In this document: piece by piece, positions 7,213-16,176 of the stretch
Numbering within the stretch: the first letter of the stretch is position 1
Layout: each line of letters opens with the position of its first letter
Origin: Seohaeicola saemankumensis
GTDB lineage: Bacteria > Pseudomonadota > Alphaproteobacteria > Rhodobacterales > Rhodobacteraceae
Direction: 5' to 3'
Assembly: GCF_020171285.1 (NCBI RefSeq)
Contig: NZ_JAIUZI010000012.1
Coordinates: 124,001-188,000 of the forward strand
Length of the DNA stretch: 64,000 nucleotides
Program-made: the position numbers and the translations under genes
Notes under the pieces: model-generated
Seen by the model: the letters and a program-made list of their open reading frames with translations, nothing else
Databases searched by the model: none
Told to the model about the DNA's origin: nothing

Positions 7213-8772
7213 ATGACACGCCTGACGGATTTCACGTCCTATTCGGATGCGCAGACACACTTTTCAAAGGATGCTCTCTGGGCGCTTTTCGAAGGTGACC
7301 GGGCGCGGTTCAACATCGCGCATGAATGCATCGACCGGTACGTCGGCAGCGATCACGCCGCGCTGCATGTGGCTCATGCGGATGGCGGGAACGAGGTGAT
7401 TTCCTTTGCCGAACTGTCCAGCCGCTCCTCGCAGATCGCGCATTACCTCGTGGCGCAGGGCATCACCAAGGGCGATCGGGTCGCGGTGATGATCGAACCC
7501 TCGCTGCCGTTTTACTGCGCATTGTTCGGCGCGATAAAGGCCGGCGCCGTGGCGGTGCCGATGTTCACGCTCTTCGGCCCCGATGGCATCCGCCTGCGGA
7601 TCGAAGACTGCAATCCGGCGGTCTTTTTCACCAACTCGGCCAAGGCCAAGGACGCACAGGATGGCGGCGCGTCGAACGTGGTTGTCGCCGATCAGGATTT
7701 CCTCGACAGCCTCGACGGGCTGCCCGGCCACTTCGACTGGGACACCGCGGCGGACGATCTGGCGGTTCTGCAATATACCTCGGGCACAACCCGGCTGCTG
7801 CCGGCGGCGGTCGAACATAATCACCGCTCGATCGTGACGCTGATGGTGGCCGCGCTCTATGGCACCGGCATCCGCCCCGGCGACCGGTTCTTCTGCCCGT
7901 CGTCGCCGGCATGGGGGCACGGGCTGTGGCACGGCACGCTGGCGCCTCTGGCGCTGGGCGTTTCCACCGGTACCTATGCGGGCAAGTTCGACGCGACCCG
8001 CCTGCTCGAGGCGCTGCAGGAATTCCGCATCACCAACCTGACGGCGGCCGCCACGCATTACCGGATGATGCGCAACTCCGGCCACGCCGAGGAGTTCAGC
8101 TATTGTTTTGACAAGCTGTCCTTTACCGGCGAACCCATCGACAGCGAAACCGCCACTTATATCGAACGGGTTTTCGGAACCAAGGTGCGCTCGATGTACG
8201 GCACCACCGAAATTGGCGTGATCATCTCGAACTACCCCGGTGCCGACGATCTCGAAGTGCGCGACGGCGCCATGGGCAAGGCCGTTCCCGGCGTCGAGGT
8301 CGAGGTGCAGCGTGCCGACGGCAGCACGGCCGACCCCGGCGAGACCGGCGAATTAATGGTCCGCAAGCGCGGCCAGTGGTTCCCGACCAAGGATCTCGGG
8401 CGGGTTGACGCCGACGGCTACTTCTACCACGGCGGCCGGGCCGATGACGTGATCATCTCGGCTGGCTGGACCATCGGCGCGGTAGAGGTCGAGGACGCCG
8501 TGCTCAGCCATCCGGCGGTGGCCGAATGCGCGGTGATCGGCGCCCCCGACGATCTGCGCGGTCTGGTGGTCAAGGCCTACATCATTCTCAAGGGGGCCGA
8601 GACGGATGGGCTGGTGAGCGACATCCAGAACCACGTGCGCGCCCGTCTGGCCCAGCACGAATACCCCCGACAAATCGAATTCGTGACCGAACTGCCGAAA
8701 ACCCCGGCAGGCAAGGTCAACCGCAAGATCCTGCGCGACCGCGAAGCGGCAAAGGCCAGCACCGCTGCCTGA
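7213..8772 (+). CDS. AMP-binding acyl-CoA ligase (aryl/acyl-CoA synthetase)
   Basis: 519 aa, ANL superfamily. An ATG follows GGGAGAGG. Visible core motifs are QYTSGTTR (A3 region), YGTTEIG (A5, about 336), KDLGRVDADGYFYHGGRADDVI (A7-A8) and PKTPAGKVNRK with the adenylation lysine near the C-terminus. It activates a carboxylic acid to an acyl-AMP and then the CoA thioester. The phosphate-loop reads SGTTRLLPAAVEH rather than the common SGTTGxPKG, a variant I associate with benzoate-CoA-ligase-like enzymes. First gene of the operon with the dehydratase and TRAP transporter, so its substrate is probably the imported acid. Confidence 0.9.
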   Translation: MTRLTDFTSYSDAQTHFSKDALWALFEGDRARFNIAHECIDRYVGSDHAALHVAHADGGNEVISFAELSSRSSQIAHYLVAQGITKGDRVAVMIEPSLPFYCALFGAIKAGAVAVPMFTLFGPDGIRLRIEDCNPAVFFTNSAKAKDAQDGGASNVVVADQDFLDSLDGLPGHFDWDTAADDLAVLQYTSGTTRLLPAAVEHNHRSIVTLMVAALYGTGIRPGDRFFCPSSPAWGHGLWHGTLAPLALGVSTGTYAGKFDATRLLEALQEFRITNLTAAATHYRMMRNSGHAEEFSYCFDKLSFTGEPIDSETATYIERVFGTKVRSMYGTTEIGVIISNYPGADDLEVRDGAMGKAVPGVEVEVQRADGSTADPGETGELMVRKRGQWFPTKDLGRVDADGYFYHGGRADDVIISAGWTIGAVEVEDAVLSHPAVAECAVIGAPDDLRGLVVKAYIILKGAETDGLVSDIQNHVRARLAQHEYPRQIEFVTELPKTPAGKVNRKILRDREAAKASTAA

Positions 8773-8817
8773 CCGCTCCGCCGCGCCCCGAGACAACAGC
8801 CATTCCAGGAGGAAAAC

Positions 8818-9957
8818 ATGAACGAAATGGTGCAAAAGAAGTTCCCGAAGATCACGCAAGAAGGTCTGGACGACCTGCGTGAACGCATCGGGGTCAAGAT
8901 CGAGAAAACGGTCGAGCCGTGGTGCTACGAGGCGACCCGCGACAATATCCGCCACTACGCCCACGGCATCGGCGACGACAACCCGCTGTGGTGCGACCCG
9001 GAATATGCCAAGACCACCAAATACGGCGATGTGATCGCGCTGCCCAGCTTCCTGTTCGCCACCAACCGGATCATCTCGGGTTATGTCGGCGGTCTGCCGG
9101 GCGTGCACGCCATGTGGTCGGGCGCCAACTGGAGCTGGCACAAGACCGTCACCCGCAACATGGAATTCCGAACCGAGGCCTATCTCAAGGACCTGATCGA
9201 GCATGACACCCGATTTGCCGGTCGCGCCGTGCAGCAGATCTACCATGTCGATTTCTACGATGCCGCCACCGGCGACCTGATCGCCGATGCCGACAGCTGG
9301 TGTTTCCGCACCGACCGTGACCAGGCCCGCGAAAACGGCACCAAGTATACCGACGCCAAGGCCAAGGGCCGCCGGGTCTATACGCAGGAAGAACTGGACA
9401 GCTACTACAAGTATTACGAGCAGGAGACCGTGCGCGGCGCCGAAACCCGGTACTGGGACGACGTGACCGAGGGCGAAGAACTGCCCACCATGGTCAAGGG
9501 TCCGATGACCGCGACCGGTTTCATCGCCTATGCCCAGGGCTGGGGCGGCCTCTACATCCGCGCCAACAAACTGGCCTGGCAGCTGCAACAGAAACACCCC
9601 TCCGCCGGACCCAAGAACCGATACGGCATTCCCGACTGCCCCGAACGGGTGCACTGGGAAGAGGAATTCGCGCTGGAGGTCGGCGCGCCGGGTGCCTATG
9701 ACTACGGTCCGGAACGGACGTCCTGGCTGACCCAGCAGATCACCAACTGGATGGGCGACGACGGCTTCCTGCGTCAGGCGAAATGTCAGGTCCGCCGGCA
9801 CAACCCCGAAGGCGACATCATCCTGATCCACGGCACCGTAATCCGCAAATACGAGGAAGACGGCCGCTACCTGCTGGAAATCCAGCAGCGCGCCGAACAG
9901 CAGGACGGCGAACTGTCGGCCGTCGGATCCGCCATCGTGGAGCTTCCCAAACGCTGA
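8818..9957 (+). CDS. MaoC-like acyl-CoA dehydratase/hydratase with FAS1-like N-terminal domain
   Basis: 379 aa, double-hotdog length. A strong AGGAGG precedes the ATG. Residues about 25-165 (EPWCYEATRDNIRHYAHGIGDDNPLWCDPEYA) match the N-terminal dehydratase half of FAS1/MaoC proteins, and GDDNPLWCDP resembles the hydratase motif. The second half is less conserved, with TATGFIAYAQGWGG and a final barrel strand. The enzyme should hydrate or dehydrate an acyl-CoA intermediate downstream of the ligase. It is followed by the TRAP genes 34 bases later. Exact reaction unknown. Confidence 0.8.
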   Translation: MNEMVQKKFPKITQEGLDDLRERIGVKIEKTVEPWCYEATRDNIRHYAHGIGDDNPLWCDPEYAKTTKYGDVIALPSFLFATNRIISGYVGGLPGVHAMWSGANWSWHKTVTRNMEFRTEAYLKDLIEHDTRFAGRAVQQIYHVDFYDAATGDLIADADSWCFRTDRDQARENGTKYTDAKAKGRRVYTQEELDSYYKYYEQETVRGAETRYWDDVTEGEELPTMVKGPMTATGFIAYAQGWGGLYIRANKLAWQLQQKHPSAGPKNRYGIPDCPERVHWEEEFALEVGAPGAYDYGPERTSWLTQQITNWMGDDGFLRQAKCQVRRHNPEGDIILIHGTVIRKYEEDGRYLLEIQQRAEQQDGELSAVGSAIVELPKR

Positions 9958-9991
9958 GGGAAGCTGCGCGTCAACCGACGGGGAGGCAAGG

Positions 9992-10495
9992 TTGACCATC
10001 TTCAGCACACTTCTGTCAAAACTGGAGGATACCCTGCATATCGCGGGGTGCCTCTGCCTTATCGCCGTGGCGGCGCTGATCAACGCCGACATCCTGTTGC
10101 GGCTGTTCTTCAATGAGCCGGTGCAGATCCAGTTCGAACTGACCGAACTCTATCTGATGCCGGCGCTGGCAACGCTGTCGCTGTCGCGCGTGTTCCGCGA
10201 GGGCGGGCACCTGGCGCTCGACTTCATGCCGGAACATCTGCCCGGAATGGCGGGCCGCATCGCCGTGATCCTGCGGTTGCTGCTGCCGGCGGCCTTCTTT
10301 GCCGCCATCACCTACATGTCGGGAAAATTCGCCCTGCGCGCGATCGCGCATGGCGACATCGAATACGGAGTCATCGACTGGCCGCTCGGGTGGGCCTACG
10401 CCGTCGTCCCGCTGGGATGTGGCGTGCTGGTCCTGCGGCTGATCCACGATGCTTTTTCCAAAGGCACTGACGATCAAACCCAATCACACATCTAA
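9992..10495 (+). CDS. TRAP transporter small permease (DctQ type)
   Basis: 167 aa with four predicted membrane helices (ICGCLCLIAVAALINADILLRLFF-like first segment, last segment near the C-terminus). The start is TTG at 9992, 5 bases after GGGAGG (9981-9986), which decides it. DctQ proteins couple the solute-binding protein to the large DctM permease in tripartite ATP-independent periplasmic transport. It lies directly before the matching dctP and dctM genes. Confidence 0.88.
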   Translation: MTIFSTLLSKLEDTLHIAGCLCLIAVAALINADILLRLFFNEPVQIQFELTELYLMPALATLSLSRVFREGGHLALDFMPEHLPGMAGRIAVILRLLLPAAFFAAITYMSGKFALRAIAHGDIEYGVIDWPLGWAYAVVPLGCGVLVLRLIHDAFSKGTDDQTQSHI

Positions 10496-10509
10496 GGGAG
10501 GACTTAGAC

Positions 10510-11511
10510 ATGAAGACCAAAAATAAACTCGCACTGGTTCTGGCTGCCGGTCTGACGCTGGCCGTCGGCGCCGCAAATGCCGAAACGCTTCGACTGGGCG
10601 ATTTCCAGTCGACCAGCCATATCGTCTCGGTCGAAGGCACGACAAAATGGATGGCCGCCGTCGAAGAGGCGACCGGCGGAGCGATCAAGTTCGAACATTT
10701 CCCGTCGCAACAGGCCGCCAAATCCAAGGCCCAGCTGGACGCGGTCAACAACGGTATTCTGGATGCCGCCCTGCTGGGCGCGCTCTACCATGCCGAGGCG
10801 CTGCCGCTGAATTCCGTCGTCGGTCTGCCCGGCTACTACAGCTCGGCCGTTCAGGGCACCGAGGCGGTTCAGCAGATGCTGGCCGAAGGGCCGCTGCGCG
10901 AGGAACTGCTGGCCTCCGGTGTCACGCCGATCTTTGGGTTCGTGCTGCCGCCCTACCAGGTTCTGGCCAAGGCGCGCCTCGGCCTGCCGGCGGATTGGGA
11001 CGCGCTGGATGTGCGCACCTCGGGCTCCACCCAGGCCCTGACCGCCCGCGCGCTGGGCGGCGTCGGCATCTCGATCCCCGGTCCCGAGGTCTACACCGCC
11101 GTGGAACGCGGTCGTCTGGATGCGGTGCTGTTCCCGCTGGCCTCGGTGCCGGGCTACAAGCTCAACGAGGTGGTCAGCCACATCTCGACCAACGCGTCCT
11201 TCGGCGGCTACAGCTTCATCATGGTCGTGCGCTCCGATCTGTTCGACGGGCTGGGCGACGATGTGAAGGCGGAAATGCTGCGGCTTGGCAAAGAAACGGC
11301 GATGCACGTGGCCCAGGCGCAGGATGCCTCGGTCTCGACCCTGCTCGAACAGTGGAAGGCCGAGGGCATCGACACCTATGCCTTTACGCAGGACGAACTC
11401 GATGCCATCGGCGAGGCGCTGACAGCGGTGAGCTCCGATTGGGTCGAACGGATCGGTCACGATCAGGCCGCGGCGGTGCTGGAAAGCTACCGCAGCCTGA
11501 CCAGCAACTGA
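10510..11511 (+). CDS. TRAP transporter solute-binding protein (DctP type)
   Basis: 333 aa with a Sec signal peptide (MKTKNKLALVLAAGLTLAVG, cleavage after ANA). The mature protein shows the DctP fold: early KWMAAVEEATGGAIKFEHFPSQQ, then TSGSTQALTARALGG and VYTAVERGRLDAVLFP in the ligand-binding hinge. It binds the substrate in the periplasm and delivers it to DctQM. The co-encoded acyl-CoA ligase suggests an organic acid. A strong hairpin follows the stop, before dctM. Confidence 0.9.
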   Translation: MKTKNKLALVLAAGLTLAVGAANAETLRLGDFQSTSHIVSVEGTTKWMAAVEEATGGAIKFEHFPSQQAAKSKAQLDAVNNGILDAALLGALYHAEALPLNSVVGLPGYYSSAVQGTEAVQQMLAEGPLREELLASGVTPIFGFVLPPYQVLAKARLGLPADWDALDVRTSGSTQALTARALGGVGISIPGPEVYTAVERGRLDAVLFPLASVPGYKLNEVVSHISTNASFGGYSFIMVVRSDLFDGLGDDVKAEMLRLGKETAMHVAQAQDASVSTLLEQWKAEGIDTYAFTQDELDAIGEALTAVSSDWVERIGHDQAAAVLESYRSLTSN

Positions 11512-11539
11512 TCACCTCCACCACTCACGCAACACCTCG

Positions 11540-11564
11540 GGGGCGGTCGCCACGGCGACCCCCC
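11540..11564 (+). terminator. Intercistronic hairpin between dctP and dctM
   Basis: GGTCGCC and GGCGACC (11545-11551 and 11554-11560) form a 7-bp stem with a 2-base loop, extended by GGGG/CCCC around one bulged C. No T-tract follows, so it more likely stabilises the dctP message end or partly attenuates dctM than acts as a full terminator. Confidence 0.5.
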
Positions 11565-11589
11565 AACTCAAGGAGCGCGGACTGATCCG

Positions 11590-12879
11590 ATGCTGACTTT
11601 TACCGTCATCTTGATCCTGCTTGCCACGCTGATGGCCTTCCGGATGCCGATCGCATTCGCAATGGGCATCGCCGGCTTTGTCGGGCTTAGCGTGCAACTT
11701 GGCCTGCGCCCCGCGCTCGCGGTGCTTGAGCGGACATTCTTCGACACCTCGTCGTCGTTCATTCTGGTGGCCATCCCTCTGTTCATCCTGATGGCCGAAC
11801 TGCTGACCGCCGGCGATGTCACCCGCCGCGCCATCGTGGCCTGCCAATCCTGGATCGGCCACGTCAAGGGCGGGTTGGCCATGGCGACGGTTGCGGCCTC
11901 GGTCCTGCTGGCCGCGCTGGTCGGCAGCTCGACCGCCTCCACGGCGGCAATGGCGGCCTCGGCCTTTCCTGAAATGCGCAGCCACCGCTATTCTGACCGG
12001 CTGTCGGCGGCGGTGGTCAGCGTCGGCGGCACCCTCGCGGTCGTGGTGCCGCCCTCGATCGTGCTGGTGGTCTATGGCGTGCTGACCGAAACCTCGATCG
12101 GCAAGCTCTTTATCGCCGGGATCGTTCCTGGCCTGCTGACAGCCTGCGGTTTGGCGCTGGTGATCAAACTGATCGCGCACACCACCGATCAGGCGCCCAA
12201 GGGCGATCCGTTCCAGCTGGGCAAGGCCGTCCGCAACAGCCGCCATGTTATCCCTATGGCCCTGCTGATGGTGGCCGTCATCGGTGCCATCTATGGCGGT
12301 ATCGCCTCCCCCTCCGAGGCCGCCGCGCTGGGCGTCATGGGGTCGCTGATCATCGTCCTGTTCCAGCGCACCCTGACATTTGCGGCGTTGAACCGGTCGT
12401 TCAGCGGCTCGATCCGCGCGACCGTCATGATCGTGACCATCGTCGCCTGTTCGGCGATCTTCGCCAACTACCTGGCGTTCACGCGGATCACCCACGGGTT
12501 GCTCGAATTCGTGGCCACCACGGACATGCCGCGCGAAGTGATCATGGGCATCATCATTCTGGCCCTGCTGGTGATGGGGATGTTCATGGACCAGCTGGCG
12601 ATCCTGTCGCTGGCGATGCCGCTGGCCTTCCCGACCGCCATGGCGCTGGACTACAACCCGGTCTGGTTCGGTATCGTCGTGACCAAGACCGTTGAAATCG
12701 GCCTGCTGACGCCGCCGCTGGGGCTCAACGCCTATGTCGCCTCGGCGCAGACGGGCGTGCCGCTCAGGACGATCTTCCGCGGGATCGTGCCCTTTCTCCT
12801 GATGGAGATCCTGGTGCTGGCGATCCTGCTGCTGTTCCCGTCCATCACGCTGTGGCTGCCGTCGCTGATGCTGAACTGA
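11590..12879 (+). CDS. TRAP transporter large permease (DctM type)
   Basis: 429 aa, about 12-13 membrane helices, typical DctM length. Diagnostic stretches are MPIAFAMGIAGFVGL near the start, GSSTASTAAMAASAFPEM in the first half, VVVPPSIVLVVYGV, and ITGGLLTPPLGLNAYV-like sequence (IGLLTPPLGLNAYVAS) near the end. It is the sodium-coupled transport subunit of the cluster. Its stop is 5 bases from the convergent LacI gene, with no room for a classical terminator. Confidence 0.92.
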   Translation: MLTFTVILILLATLMAFRMPIAFAMGIAGFVGLSVQLGLRPALAVLERTFFDTSSSFILVAIPLFILMAELLTAGDVTRRAIVACQSWIGHVKGGLAMATVAASVLLAALVGSSTASTAAMAASAFPEMRSHRYSDRLSAAVVSVGGTLAVVVPPSIVLVVYGVLTETSIGKLFIAGIVPGLLTACGLALVIKLIAHTTDQAPKGDPFQLGKAVRNSRHVIPMALLMVAVIGAIYGGIASPSEAAALGVMGSLIIVLFQRTLTFAALNRSFSGSIRATVMIVTIVACSAIFANYLAFTRITHGLLEFVATTDMPREVIMGIIILALLVMGMFMDQLAILSLAMPLAFPTAMALDYNPVWFGIVVTKTVEIGLLTPPLGLNAYVASAQTGVPLRTIFRGIVPFLLMEILVLAILLLFPSITLWLPSLMLN

Positions 12880-12884
12880 AGACG

Positions 12885-13907
12885 TCACAGACCCAGGTCG
12901 ATGCGGGGCGAAAACACGATCCGTTGCGCCACCGGGTCCTCGCCGCGATCCGGATCGACAATGATTCGGGCCGCGGCCCTGCCGATCTCGCGGCGCGGCG
13001 TGCGCGAGGTCGCGATCCTCACCGGCAGGCTTTCGACAAAGTCAAGCCCGTTGAACCCCGCAAGCAGCAGCGCGCCGGGTACCTCCAGCCCGGCCGCGAT
13101 ACAGTGAAACGCGCCGCCGGCCGCCAGATCGTCATTCGAGTAGTAGATGCAATCGAGACCGGGATGCGCCGCCATCAGATCGGCCGTCAGCTCCCGCCCG
13201 GCCTGCGTCGTGGAATGCCCCTCGCGGGTCCGGGTCGCCTCGAACCCGGTCCCGTGCCGGGCCAGCGCCGCGGCAAATCCCTCGAACCTCTTGCGCGCGC
13301 GGGTGTCTCGGTCCAGCCCGCAGCCGACATAGCCGAACGCCGTGCGCCCCGCCGCCAGCAGGGCCTCGGCCATCGCCGCCCCGGCGGCGTGATGTGACAT
13401 CCCCACGCACGCGCTGACCGGCGTCCCGTCCAGATCCATGATCTGCACCACCGAAACCGGCGCGTTCCGCAACAGTCCCAGCGTGTCCTCGGGCTGGTCC
13501 AGCCCGGTGACAATCAGACCGGCCGGGTTCCACGACAGCATGTTGCGGATGACCTCGTATTCCTTGTCCGGATCATAGTTGGTGACCCCGAACACCGGTT
13601 GCATCCCGCTGCCTTCGATCCCCTCGGCGATTCCCGACAGAACTTCTGCAAAGACGATGTTCGTCAGGCTGGGGATGACCACGCCGATCAGGCCGGACCG
13701 TTTGCCCGACAGCGACGCGGCCAACGGGTTGCCGACATAGCCGATCCGCTTTGCCGCCGTCCTGACCAGGTCGGCGTTGGTCTTTGAAACGTCGCCCGCC
13801 CCGCGCAGGGCGCGGGAGGCGGTCATCTTGCTGACACCGGCCTCTGCCGCGACATCGGACAGGGTTGGTCTTCGCTTCCTGGCCACCTGTGTTTCCTCCT
13901 GCGGCAC
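12885..13907 (-). CDS. LacI-family regulator of the adjacent tetronate genes
   Basis: 340 aa. The N-terminal helix-turn-helix plus hinge (RRPTLSDVAAEAGVSKMTASRALRG, about residues 12-36) is followed by a periplasmic-binding-protein-like sensor domain. The closest style is GntR/IdnR-like LacI members that respond to sugar acids. It is divergent from ltnD with a 128-bp gap holding a perfect 24-bp palindrome (13979-14002), so it very likely represses ltnD-otnK-otnI and perhaps itself. Confidence 0.92.
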   Translation of the reverse strand: MPQEETQVARKRRPTLSDVAAEAGVSKMTASRALRGAGDVSKTNADLVRTAAKRIGYVGNPLAASLSGKRSGLIGVVIPSLTNIVFAEVLSGIAEGIEGSGMQPVFGVTNYDPDKEYEVIRNMLSWNPAGLIVTGLDQPEDTLGLLRNAPVSVVQIMDLDGTPVSACVGMSHHAAGAAMAEALLAAGRTAFGYVGCGLDRDTRARKRFEGFAAALARHGTGFEATRTREGHSTTQAGRELTADLMAAHPGLDCIYYSNDDLAAGGAFHCIAAGLEVPGALLLAGFNGLDFVESLPVRIATSRTPRREIGRAAARIIVDPDRGEDPVAQRIVFSPRIDLGL

Positions 13908-13978
13908 GCGTTAGGGTTACCCGCGACAGAGGGATACGGCAACGCGTGCTGCCCCGGAAGCGGCTGTTCTTGACCTGT

Positions 13979-14002
13979 GGTACCGATACCGGTATCGGTA
14001 CC
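13979..14002. promoter_or_regulatory. Perfect 24-bp palindrome, LacI-family operator
   Basis: The half-site GGTACCGATACC is followed immediately by its exact reverse complement. The core GATACCGGTATC has the even-spaced symmetry of LacI/GalR operators. It lies 34 bases before the ltnD start and 72 bases from the lacI-type start, in the gap they share. This is the clearest operator in the window. Confidence 0.85.
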
Positions 14003-14035
14003 AGTCGTCAAGAATCGCATCAAAACGGGGCATTC

Positions 14036-14938
14036 ATGTCAGAACCTTTCACAACGGCCGTTATCGGTCTTGGATCCATGGGATACGGGATCGCACAGTC
14101 CTGTCTCAGGGCGGGGCACAGGACTCACGGCTTCGATGTCGTCCCCGAACGGATTGACCGCCTGCGCGCTGAAGGCGGCGCGCCCGGCGCGCTGGCCGAC
14201 ATCGCCGGTACACTGGATGCCGCCGTCATCGTGGTGCTCAACGCGGCACAGGCCGAGACGGTTCTCTTTGGCCCCGATGGTGTCGTGCCGCTGCTGCGCA
14301 AGGGGGCGGTGGTCCTGTCCTGCGCCACCGTTCCACCCGATTTCGCGCGCGATATGGCGGCGCGCTGTGCGGCTCTGGGCATCCACTATCTCGACGCGCC
14401 GATTTCCGGCGGGTCGGCCAAGGCCGCAGCCGGGCAGCTGTCGATCATGGCGTCGGGCACGGCTAGGGCCTTTGCCGCCGCGCGCCCGGTGCTCGATGCC
14501 GTAGCCGAAACCGTGTTCGACCTGGGCGATGCCGCCGGGGCCGGCTCCGCGATGAAGGCGGTGAACCAGCTGCTCGCCGGGGTGCACATCGCCACCATGG
14601 CCGAGGCGCTGACATTCGGCATGACACAGGGCGTCACCCCGGATAAATTCGTCGAGGTCATCAGCAAATGCGCCGGCACCAGCTGGATGCTGGAAAACCG
14701 GGCGCCGCATATCGTGCAGGGCGACTACACCCCGCACAGCCAGGTCAACATCTGGCCCAAGGACCTGGGCATCGTGCTGGACATCGCCCGCTCCGCCAGT
14801 TTCAGCGCCCCGATCACCGCCGCCGCCCTGCAGCAGTTTCTGGCCGCCGCCGGCATGGGGCTGGGCCAGCAGGACGACGCCGCTGTGGCCAAGGTCTATG
14901 CCCGCAATGCCGGGCTCACCCTGCCGGGAGAAGCATGA
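14036..14938 (+). CDS. ltnD: L-threonate dehydrogenase-type beta-hydroxyacid dehydrogenase
   Basis: 300 aa from ATG 14036. The frame is open further upstream, but that part crosses the operator and codes nothing protein-like, so the internal ATG is chosen. It shows a Rossmann motif (VIGLGSMGYGIAQS), the substrate motif DAPISGGSAKAAAGQLS (about 119-135) and the catalytic Lys in MKAVNQLLAG. LtnD oxidises L-threonate (or D-erythronate) to 2-oxo-tetronate. The neighbours otnK and otnI support this over 3-hydroxyisobutyrate dehydrogenase. The stop overlaps the otnK start region. Confidence 0.85.
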   Translation: MSEPFTTAVIGLGSMGYGIAQSCLRAGHRTHGFDVVPERIDRLRAEGGAPGALADIAGTLDAAVIVVLNAAQAETVLFGPDGVVPLLRKGAVVLSCATVPPDFARDMAARCAALGIHYLDAPISGGSAKAAAGQLSIMASGTARAFAAARPVLDAVAETVFDLGDAAGAGSAMKAVNQLLAGVHIATMAEALTFGMTQGVTPDKFVEVISKCAGTSWMLENRAPHIVQGDYTPHSQVNIWPKDLGIVLDIARSASFSAPITAAALQQFLAAAGMGLGQQDDAAVAKVYARNAGLTLPGEA

Positions 14939-16176
14939 TGTTCCTGGGCTGTATCGGAGACGACTTTACCGGGTCGAGCGATCTGGCCAATACGCTGGCC
15001 AAGGGCGGCATGCGCACCGTGCAATACACCGGCGTGCCGGATGCACCCGCCGCCAGCGGGGTCGAGGCGGGCGTGGTGGCGCTGAAATCCCGGTCGATTG
15101 ATCCGGCGGATGCGGTGGCCCAGTCGCTGGCCGCCCTGAACTGGCTGATCGCGCAGGGGTGCGAACAGATCTTCTTCAAATACTGCTCCACCTTCGACTC
15201 CACGCCACAGGGCAACATCGGGCCGGTCGCCGATGCGCTGGCCGATGCGCTGGGGGCGCATCAGGTGATTGTTTGTCCGGCCTTTCCCGGCACCGGCCGG
15301 TCCGTCTATCAGGGGCACCTCTTCGTCAAGGACCGGCTGCTGAACGAATCCGGTATGCAGGCCCATCCGCTGACGCCAATGACCGATCCCGACATCCGCC
15401 GCTGGCTGGCGGCCCAGTCCCGGTACCGGGTCGGCCATGTCCCCGCCGAAACCGTGTTCTCCGGCGCGGCGCAGATCGCGCAGGCGATGCAGGCCCAGCA
15501 CAGCGCCGGTCACCGCCATCTGGTGATCGACGCCATCCGCGATGCGGACCTGATCGAAATCGGCAAGGCGGCCAGGGGGCTGCCGCTGGTGACCGGCGGG
15601 TCGGGCGTGGCAATGGGATTGCCCGCGAACTTCGGCTGTACGCCCGCGCCGATCGCGTGGACGGCGCAGCCCGGAAAGGCCATCGCGCTGTCGGGCTCCT
15701 GCTCGGCCACCACGCGCGAACAGGTCGCCCATCACGCCACGCGCCACCCGGTCCGCGAGATCGTCGCGGCCGAGATCATCAATGGCACGCTCACCCCGGC
15801 CGAAATCACCGCATGGCTGCTGGCGGGTGACGGCGTGCCGCTTGCCTACAGCTCCGCCGATCCCGAAACGGTGGCGCGTGTGCAGGAACAATTCGGCCGG
15901 GAAAGATCCGCCGACGCGCTCGAGGGCTTCTTTGCCGAGGTCGCAAGGCTGGCCGTCGAAGGCGGGGCCACCCGCGTGATTTCCGCCGGCGGCGAAACCT
16001 CGGGCGCGGTGGTCGAGGGGCTCTGGCTCGACGCGCTGGAAATCGGCCCCGAGATTGACCCCGGCGTACCCGCCCTGCGCGCCGGTCCCGACCTTGTCGT
16101 GGCCCTGAAATCCGGCAACTTCGGCGCCGTGGATTTCTTTGAAAAGGCCGACGCGATCCTGGCGGGCACCGCATGA
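14938..16176 (+). CDS. otnK: 3-oxo-tetronate kinase
   Basis: About 412 aa. Two adjacent ATGs (14935, 14938) overlap the ltnD stop; 14938 is better spaced from GGGAG (14926-14930). The start MFLGCIGDDFTGSSDLANTLAKGG is the DUF1537 four-carbon acid-sugar kinase hallmark. The C-terminal nucleotide-binding half contains ISAGGETSGAVVEGL. OtnK phosphorylates 3-oxo-tetronate at O4 before aldolase cleavage to dihydroxyacetone phosphate. It is linked to otnI by an ATGA overlap. Confidence 0.88.
   Translation: MFLGCIGDDFTGSSDLANTLAKGGMRTVQYTGVPDAPAASGVEAGVVALKSRSIDPADAVAQSLAALNWLIAQGCEQIFFKYCSTFDSTPQGNIGPVADALADALGAHQVIVCPAFPGTGRSVYQGHLFVKDRLLNESGMQAHPLTPMTDPDIRRWLAAQSRYRVGHVPAETVFSGAAQIAQAMQAQHSAGHRHLVIDAIRDADLIEIGKAARGLPLVTGGSGVAMGLPANFGCTPAPIAWTAQPGKAIALSGSCSATTREQVAHHATRHPVREIVAAEIINGTLTPAEITAWLLAGDGVPLAYSSADPETVARVQEQFGRERSADALEGFFAEVARLAVEGGATRVISAGGETSGAVVEGLWLDALEIGPEIDPGVPALRAGPDLVVALKSGNFGAVDFFEKADAILAGTA

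Noticed and set aside
8353..10113. Long minus-strand open frame (586 codons) across the ligase and dehydratase genes
   Set aside because: It is the antisense shadow of two clear enzymes in GC-rich DNA, has no ribosome site and no recognisable domain.
11512..12888. Minus-strand open frame opposite dctM
   Set aside because: Composition (His, Gln, Arg, Asp repeats) is that of antisense to membrane-helix codons; the + strand DctM is certain.
13865..14035. Upstream extension of ltnD
   Set aside because: It would run through the 24-bp operator and part of the divergent regulator; the added residues do not match the family.
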